This document shows, in pieces, positions 57,566-64,000 of a stretch of DNA of 64,000 nucleotides. The stretch covers positions 186,001-250,000 of the forward strand of contig NZ_JZUE01000004.1 in assembly GCF_000969605.1 (NCBI RefSeq), written 5' to 3'. This stretch comes from Aquincola tertiaricarbonis (lineage in GTDB: Bacteria > Pseudomonadota > Gammaproteobacteria > Burkholderiales > Burkholderiaceae_C). Numbering within the stretch: the first letter of the stretch is position 1; every line of letters starts with the position of its first letter. A program made the translations under genes and the position numbers. A model generated the notes under the pieces. That model searched no databases. It worked only from the letters and a program-made list of their open reading frames with translations, and had not been told where the DNA came from.

Positions 57566-57976
57566 TCAGATGCCGTCGGGCACGGAATACCACTGCCGCA
57601 GCACGTTGATCTCCTCGATCAACGCCGCCTTGCACTTGTCGCAGCAGATGCCGCTCATCGGCCCGATGTTCCAGTTGCAGCCGGTGGCATCGCGCGGGTG
57701 CTTGATGATGGCCACGTTGGCCAGGCCGCCGCATTCGGGCCGGTGCCAGGCCACACCGCGCACCAGCTTCTGCACGTGGCTGGCCGGTATCTGCAGGTGG
57801 CCGCGGCTGTCCCAGCGGCCGGCCAGCTGCACCTGCAGGTCCTCGTGCGCCTCGGCGCGCGTCGGGAACGCGACCAGCGAGACCTCCATCGTCGTCAGCG
57901 ACTTCTGCTGGTCCGAGACCATCGCCCAACGCCACAGAAGATCCACGTCCTGGACGAGCTCGTACTGCCACTCCAT
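57566..57976 (-). CDS. Unknown protein with CDKC motif, 136 residues
   Basis: Begins MEWQYELVQDVDLLWRWA behind GGAGGTCGAT. The N-terminal half is Trp-rich and charged; a Cys pair ICCDKCKAAL near the end, together with the RPECGG cysteine upstream, could bind a metal. No signal or membrane helix. Probably co-transcribed with the small downstream gene at 57187. I do not recognise a family. Confidence 0.6.
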   Translation of the reverse strand: MEWQYELVQDVDLLWRWAMVSDQQKSLTTMEVSLVAFPTRAEAHEDLQVQLAGRWDSRGHLQIPASHVQKLVRGVAWHRPECGGLANVAIIKHPRDATGCNWNIGPMSGICCDKCKAALIEEINVLRQWYSVPDGI

Positions 57977-58070
57977 ATCGACCTCCGCTGCCCTTGCATG
58001 CGCCTGACCGACGGGGGCAAATGCCATTCCCGCGGCCAGGCGGCCCCCGCGTCCGACGGCGGGGGCGGGG

Positions 58071-60191
<2,121 letters not shown>

Positions 60192-60385
60192 GCGGGTCGT
60201 CCAGGCTGGGTGACGTGGGAAGGCGGCGGCCGGGGCAGCAAAACGCCCCGCCGCCGGGAAACGGCAAGCCTCATGGTCGGGGACGGTTGTGGCCGCGTGT
60301 ATCGGCGCGCCACGCTGGCGCTCGTCGGACAGCGCCGACGCTGCCACCACAATCGGCCGCGCCGCGCCCTGCCTGCGCGCCGCAT

Positions 60386-60405
60386 AATTCACTGACTGGT
60401 TAACT
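60386..60405. promoter_or_regulatory. Imperfect 20-bp inverted repeat before the TetR gene, candidate operator
   Basis: AATTCAC-TGACTG-GTTAACT: the left arm is identical to that of the perfect repeat at 61123-61142 and the right arm matches in five of seven bases, with the same 6-base spacer. It ends eight bases before the TetR start codon. Confidence 0.55.
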
Positions 60406-60413
60406 GCATCCGA

Positions 60414-61061
60414 ATGAGCACCGAGCCATCTACCCCCACCGACGAGCGCCTGCGCGACGCCGACCGATCGCAGGCCACCATCCTGGCTGCCGCCCGCGAC
60501 GAGTTCGCCGAACACGGCCTGGGCGGCGCGCGGGTGGACCGCATCGCCGAGCGGGCGGGCCTGAACAAGCGGCTCATCTACTACTACTTCGCCGACAAGG
60601 AGCGGCTGTTCCAGGCGGTGCTGGAGCAGGCCTACCGCGACATCCGCGCCGCCGAACAAGACCTGCACCTGCTCGACCTGCCGCCGGCCGACGCGGTGCG
60701 GCGGCTGGTGGAATTCACCTGGAACTACTACCTGGCGCACCCCGAGTTCCTGACGCTGCTCAACAGCGCCAACCTGCACCGCGCGCGGCACCTGACGGAT
60801 TCGCAGCGCGCGCGGGAGCTGAACACGCCGCTGATCGAGACGCTGGGCGAGATCCTGGAGCGCGGCCGGCGCGAAGGCAGCTTCCGCGGCGGGGTGGACC
60901 CGCTGCAGCTGTACGTGTCCATCGCCGGGATGGCGTACTTCTACCTGTCGAACAACCACACGCTCTCCGCCATCTTCGGGCGCGACCTGATGGCGGCCAA
61001 GGCGCTGCAGCAGCGGCTCTCGCACATGAGCGACGTGATCCTGGGCTATGTGCTGATCTAG
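60414..61061 (+). CDS. TetR-family transcriptional regulator
   Basis: A 215-residue regulator. The helix-turn-helix at about 20-62 reads ATILAAARDEFAEHGLGGAR, then IAERAGLNKRLIYYYFADK. The C-terminal part (VEFTWNYYLAHPEFLTLL) resembles the TetR_C_3/RutR-like ligand domain. It is transcribed towards the Bug/MocA/DUF993 genes, with a 101-base gap that holds an inverted repeat. As the same type of repeat stands before its own gene, it likely represses both. The inducer may be the compound degraded by the operon. Confidence 0.87.
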   Translation: MSTEPSTPTDERLRDADRSQATILAAARDEFAEHGLGGARVDRIAERAGLNKRLIYYYFADKERLFQAVLEQAYRDIRAAEQDLHLLDLPPADAVRRLVEFTWNYYLAHPEFLTLLNSANLHRARHLTDSQRARELNTPLIETLGEILERGRREGSFRGGVDPLQLYVSIAGMAYFYLSNNHTLSAIFGRDLMAAKALQQRLSHMSDVILGYVLI

Positions 61062-61122
61062 CCCTTCGGGTAATTCCCAAGCCGCGCCGCCTGTACGCGG
61101 TGCGGACGGTCCTCCTAGAATC

Positions 61123-61142
61123 AATTCACCATCCAGTGAATT
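61123..61142. promoter_or_regulatory. Perfect 20-bp inverted repeat before the Bug receptor operon, candidate TetR operator
   Basis: AATTCAC-CATCCA-GTGAATT has perfect 7-bp arms and lies 20 bases upstream of the Bug receptor start codon. It shares arm sequence and spacing with the repeat at 60386-60405 in the TetR promoter. Confidence 0.65.
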
Positions 61143-61162
61143 AGAAGTTCGAGGAGACCGCG

Positions 61163-62152
61163 ATGAAGCCTGTACGCCGCACCGCCCTGGTGCTGTCCTC
61201 CGCCGCGATGTTCTGGGGGTTGCTGGCCGCTGCTGGCCCCGCCGCCGCGCAGAACGGCTACCCCACCAAGCCCATCCGCGTGATCGTGCCGTTCGCGGCC
61301 GGCAGCACCACCGACATCATGGCCCGCGCGATCAGCGACAAGCTCAGCGCCAGCCTGGGCCAGCAGGTGATCGTGGACAACCGCGGCGGCGCCAGCGGCA
61401 CCATCGGCCAGCAGATGGTGGCCACCGCGGCCCCCGACGGCTACACGCTGATGATCCATTCGTCGTCGCACACCGTCAGCCCCTGGACCTTCGCCAAGCT
61501 GCCGTTCGACACCCAGGCCGACTTCGCCGGCATCACGCCGATCGCCTCGCTGGCCAACGTGATGGTGATCTCGCCGGCCAAGGGCGTGAAGTCGCTGCCC
61601 GACCTGCTGGCCGCGGCGCGTGCCAAGCCGGGCAGCTTCAACTACGCCTCGGCCGGCCAGGGCAGCGCCACGCACCTGAATGCCGAGAAGTTCAAGCTGG
61701 CCGCCCACATCGAGGCCACCAACATCCCGTTCAAGGGCTCGGCCGAGGCGGTGAGCGAGGTGCTGGGCGGCCGGGTGGACTACTACTTCTCGCCCATCGC
61801 GCCGGTGATCGGCCAGATCAAGGACGGGCAGCTGCTGGCGCTGGCGGTGGGTTCGCCCAAGCGCTCGGCCGCGCTGCCCGACGTGCCCACCACCGCCGAG
61901 GCCGGCGTGCCGGGCTCGGAATTCAACTTCTGGATCGGGATGATGGCCCCGGCCAAGACCCCGCGCGACATCGTGAAGAAGCTGCATGACGAAGTGGCCA
62001 AGGCCCTGGCCTCGCCCGAGGTGAAGGAGCGCTTTGCCAAGCTGGGCGCCGACCCGTGGACGATGCAGCCCGAGCAGTTCGACCAGTACATCAAGGACGA
62101 GATCGCGGCCAATGCCAAGCTCGTCAAGGCCGCCGGCCTGTCCCCGCAATAA
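61163..62152 (+). CDS. Bug-family periplasmic receptor
   Basis: A 329-residue TctC-like binding protein with a signal peptide ending GPAAAQNG. YPTKPIRVIVPFAAGSTTD and VIVDNRGGASGTIG are the Bug signature segments. GAGGAG precedes the ATG. It is the first gene of a unit with a MocA dehydrogenase (21 bases later) and a DUF993 protein, which points to a polyol- or keto-sugar-acid-like ligand by inference. Differs well from the receptor at 10286. Confidence 0.92.
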   Translation: MKPVRRTALVLSSAAMFWGLLAAAGPAAAQNGYPTKPIRVIVPFAAGSTTDIMARAISDKLSASLGQQVIVDNRGGASGTIGQQMVATAAPDGYTLMIHSSSHTVSPWTFAKLPFDTQADFAGITPIASLANVMVISPAKGVKSLPDLLAAARAKPGSFNYASAGQGSATHLNAEKFKLAAHIEATNIPFKGSAEAVSEVLGGRVDYYFSPIAPVIGQIKDGQLLALAVGSPKRSAALPDVPTTAEAGVPGSEFNFWIGMMAPAKTPRDIVKKLHDEVAKALASPEVKERFAKLGADPWTMQPEQFDQYIKDEIAANAKLVKAAGLSPQ

Positions 62153-62173
62153 CGCAACCCGGAGTACTCGAAG

Positions 62174-63337
62174 ATGGCCACTCAACGGCTCGGCATCGTG
62201 ATGCATGGCGTCACCGGCCGCATGGGCATGAACCAGCACCTGATCCGCTCCATCGTGGCGATCCGCGCGCAAGGCGGCGTCACCCTGGCCAACGGCGACA
62301 AGGTGATGCCCGACCCCATCCTGATCGGCCGCAATGCCGAGAAGATCGAGGCGCTGGCACGGGCCCATGGCATCAACCGCTTCGGCACCAACCTGGAGGC
62401 GGCGCTGGCCGACAAGGCCGACAGCGTGTTCTTCGACGCCGGCACCACGCAGATGCGGCCGCAGCTGCTGGCGCAGGCGCTGCGCGCCGGCAAGCATGTG
62501 TACTGCGAGAAGCCCATCGCCACCACGCTGGCCGAGGCGCTGGAGATCGCCCAGGTGGCGCAGGCCTCGGGCCTGAAGCACGGCGCGGTGCAGGACAAGC
62601 TGTTCCTGCCCGGCCTGCGCAAGCTGGACATGCTGCGCCGCGCCGGCTTCTTCGGCCGCATGCTCAGCGTGCGGCTGGAGTTCGGCTACTGGGTCTTCGA
62701 GGGCGACCTGCAGCCGATCCAGCGCCCGAGCTGGAATTACCGCAAGGAAGACGGCGGCGGCATGATCCTCGACATGATGTGCCACTGGCGCTACGTGCTG
62801 GACAACCTGTTCGGCCAGGTCAAGAGCATCTCCTGCATCGGCGCCACCCACATCCCCACCCGCTGGGACGAAGCCGGCCAGCCGTACAAGGCCACCGCCG
62901 ACGACGCCGCCTATGCCACCGCAGAGCTGGTGGGCCACAACGGCGAGCCGGTGATCGCGCAGCTCAACATGAGCTGGGCCACCCGGGTGCGGCGCGATGA
63001 CCTGGTGACCTTCCATGTCGATGGCACCGACGGCTCGGCCGTGGCCGGCCTGAGCGACTGCCGCGCGCAATCCCGCGTGACCACGCCGCGGCCGGTGTGG
63101 AACCCCGACGTCAAGCAGACCATGCCCTTCTTCGACCAGTGGCAGGAGGTGCCCGACACCCAGGCCTACGACAACGGCTTCAAGATCCAGTGGGAGCACT
63201 TCATCCGCCACGTGGTGGAGGACGCGCCCTACCAGTGGACGCTGCCCGAAGGCGCCAAGGGCGTGCAGCTGGTGGAGGCCGCCACCAGGAGCTGGAAGGA
63301 ACGCCGCTGGATCGACGTGCCGGCGCTGCAGGTGTAG
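62174..63337 (+). CDS. Gfo/Idh/MocA-family oxidoreductase
   Basis: A 387-residue NAD(P)-dependent dehydrogenase. The fold begins LGIVMHGVTGRMGMNQHL, CEKPIATTLAEA carries the catalytic EKP lysine, and GGGMILDMMCHWRYVLDNLF the substrate-side His. The unusual GVTGRMGMNQ start is shared with a subgroup that, as far as I recall, sits next to DUF993 proteins. Second gene of the operon; the next gene starts nine bases after its stop. Substrate unknown. Confidence 0.88.
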   Translation: MATQRLGIVMHGVTGRMGMNQHLIRSIVAIRAQGGVTLANGDKVMPDPILIGRNAEKIEALARAHGINRFGTNLEAALADKADSVFFDAGTTQMRPQLLAQALRAGKHVYCEKPIATTLAEALEIAQVAQASGLKHGAVQDKLFLPGLRKLDMLRRAGFFGRMLSVRLEFGYWVFEGDLQPIQRPSWNYRKEDGGGMILDMMCHWRYVLDNLFGQVKSISCIGATHIPTRWDEAGQPYKATADDAAYATAELVGHNGEPVIAQLNMSWATRVRRDDLVTFHVDGTDGSAVAGLSDCRAQSRVTTPRPVWNPDVKQTMPFFDQWQEVPDTQAYDNGFKIQWEHFIRHVVEDAPYQWTLPEGAKGVQLVEAATRSWKERRWIDVPALQV

Positions 63338-63346
63338 GTGGGCGGC

Positions 63347-64000
63347 ATGGCCATCACGCTCTCCCTGCCCACCGCCGACGGCCTGCTGCGGCCCTACACG
63401 CTGCAGGCCGCGGCCCCGCTCGCCGCCGCGCGCGGCGCAGGCCGCCTGCCCTTCAACCGCATCGCCTACTCGGCCGCGCATGTGGTGGCCGATCCGCTGG
63501 CCGCCGTCGACCCGTGGCTGCAATGCGCCATCGACTGGGACACCACCATCGCCTACCGCCAGCGGCTGTGGAGCCTGGGCCTGGGCGTGGCCGAGGCGAT
63601 GGACACCGCCCAGCGTGGCATGGGCCTGGACTGGCCCACCTCGCTGGAGCTGATCCGCCGCAGCCTGGATGCGGCACGCGACCATCCGGGGGCGCTGGTG
63701 GCCAGCGGCTGCGGCACCGACCACCTGGCGCTGGACGCGGTGCGCAGCGTGGACGACGTGATCCGCGCCTACGAGGAACAGATGGAGGCCATCGAGGCCC
63801 TGGGCGGCCGGCTGATCGTGATGGCCAGCCGCGCGCTGGCCCGGGTGGCCAGCGGCCCGGCCGACTATGAGCGGGTGTACGGCCGCATCCTGCGCCAGGC
63901 GCGGCAGCCGGTCATCCTGCACTGGCTGGGCGAGATGTTCGACCCCGCGCTGGCCGGCTACTGGGGCGGCGGCAGCGACGTGCAGGCCGCGATGGACACG
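63347..64000 (+). CDS. DUF993 / dihydrodipicolinate-synthase-like protein (partial)
   Basis: The first 218 codons are present and the frame is open to the right edge. SGCGTDHLALDAVRSVDDVI, YEEQMEAIEALGGRLIVMAS and PVILHWLGEMFDPAL fit the DUF993 family, a TIM-barrel group distantly like dihydrodipicolinate synthase. Proteins of this kind are expected to cleave or condense keto acids by a Schiff base, without proof. The ATG at 63347 is used; a GTG at 63338 is possible. Third gene of the TetR-controlled unit. Confidence 0.8.
   Translation, partial: MAITLSLPTADGLLRPYTLQAAAPLAAARGAGRLPFNRIAYSAAHVVADPLAAVDPWLQCAIDWDTTIAYRQRLWSLGLGVAEAMDTAQRGMGLDWPTSLELIRRSLDAARDHPGALVASGCGTDHLALDAVRSVDDVIRAYEEQMEAIEALGGRLIVMASRALARVASGPADYERVYGRILRQARQPVILHWLGEMFDPALAGYWGGGSDVQAAMDT

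Overview
The window reads as chromosomal DNA of a high-GC betaproteobacterium of the order Burkholderiales, probably near the Rubrivivax/Ideonella/Aquincola group. This is inferred from strong G/C third-position bias, Bug-type periplasmic receptors, tannase-family lipoproteins, a PHB-depolymerase-type esterase, and the hut, LysR and CaiB gene mix. No rRNA, tRNA, CRISPR array, transposase or integrase was seen. About 51 protein genes fill the window, and no gap between genes exceeds 300 bases.

Layout. 1-9.2 kb: the N-terminal part of an amylo-alpha-1,6-glucosidase-type debranching enzyme, an IorA/IorB-type molybdenum hydroxylase, two lipases, an MscS-type channel and an SGNH hydrolase. 9.4-20 kb: a LuxR-type regulator, a Bug receptor next to a tannase/feruloyl esterase, histidine degradation genes hutU-hutI, a LysE exporter, a LysR regulator and a second tannase-family lipoprotein. 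19.9-25.2 kb: rhomboid protease, ankyrin protein, a two-gene unit of membrane protein plus M15 peptidase, a CaiB/BaiF CoA-transferase and unknown proteins. 25.2-28.05 kb: amiE, then a single gene of strikingly low GC (hand-counted 60-base lines 40-47 % against 67-70 % around it) of the sporadically distributed TIGR04141/DUF6119 family, preceded by a palindrome-rich leader. 28-35 kb: a six-gene minus-strand operon made of a ROK regulator, a ribose-type ABC importer (ATPase, permease, binding protein), a sugar isomerase and a Gfo/Idh/MocA dehydrogenase. 35-43 kb: dienelactone hydrolase, PHB-type esterase, gamma-glutamyltransferase, an EF-hand membrane protein, a PAS/chemotaxis-type protein that ends early, and RidA.

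43.1-54.7 kb: recC, recB and recD, each overlapping the next by ATGA, followed by a secreted hydrolase also coupled by ATGA, then an AbiEi/AbiEii type IV toxin-antitoxin pair with an inverted-repeat operator. 54.7-60.2 kb: WYL regulator, an HNH-like protein, two small proteins and GlgX. 60.4-64 kb: a TetR regulator and a Bug receptor / MocA dehydrogenase / DUF993 operon (cut by the window edge); the two promoters carry related 20-bp inverted repeats.

How it fits together: the bulk is catabolic and uptake machinery (aromatic esters, histidine, amides, sugars, glycogen), each block with its own local regulator. The best candidates for something undescribed are the isolated low-GC TIGR04141/DUF6119 gene with its nested palindromes, the AbiE pair behind recBCD, and the LPxGSVR membrane protein paired with a signal-less M15 peptidase. 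All functional calls come from reading motifs by eye; no database search was run.
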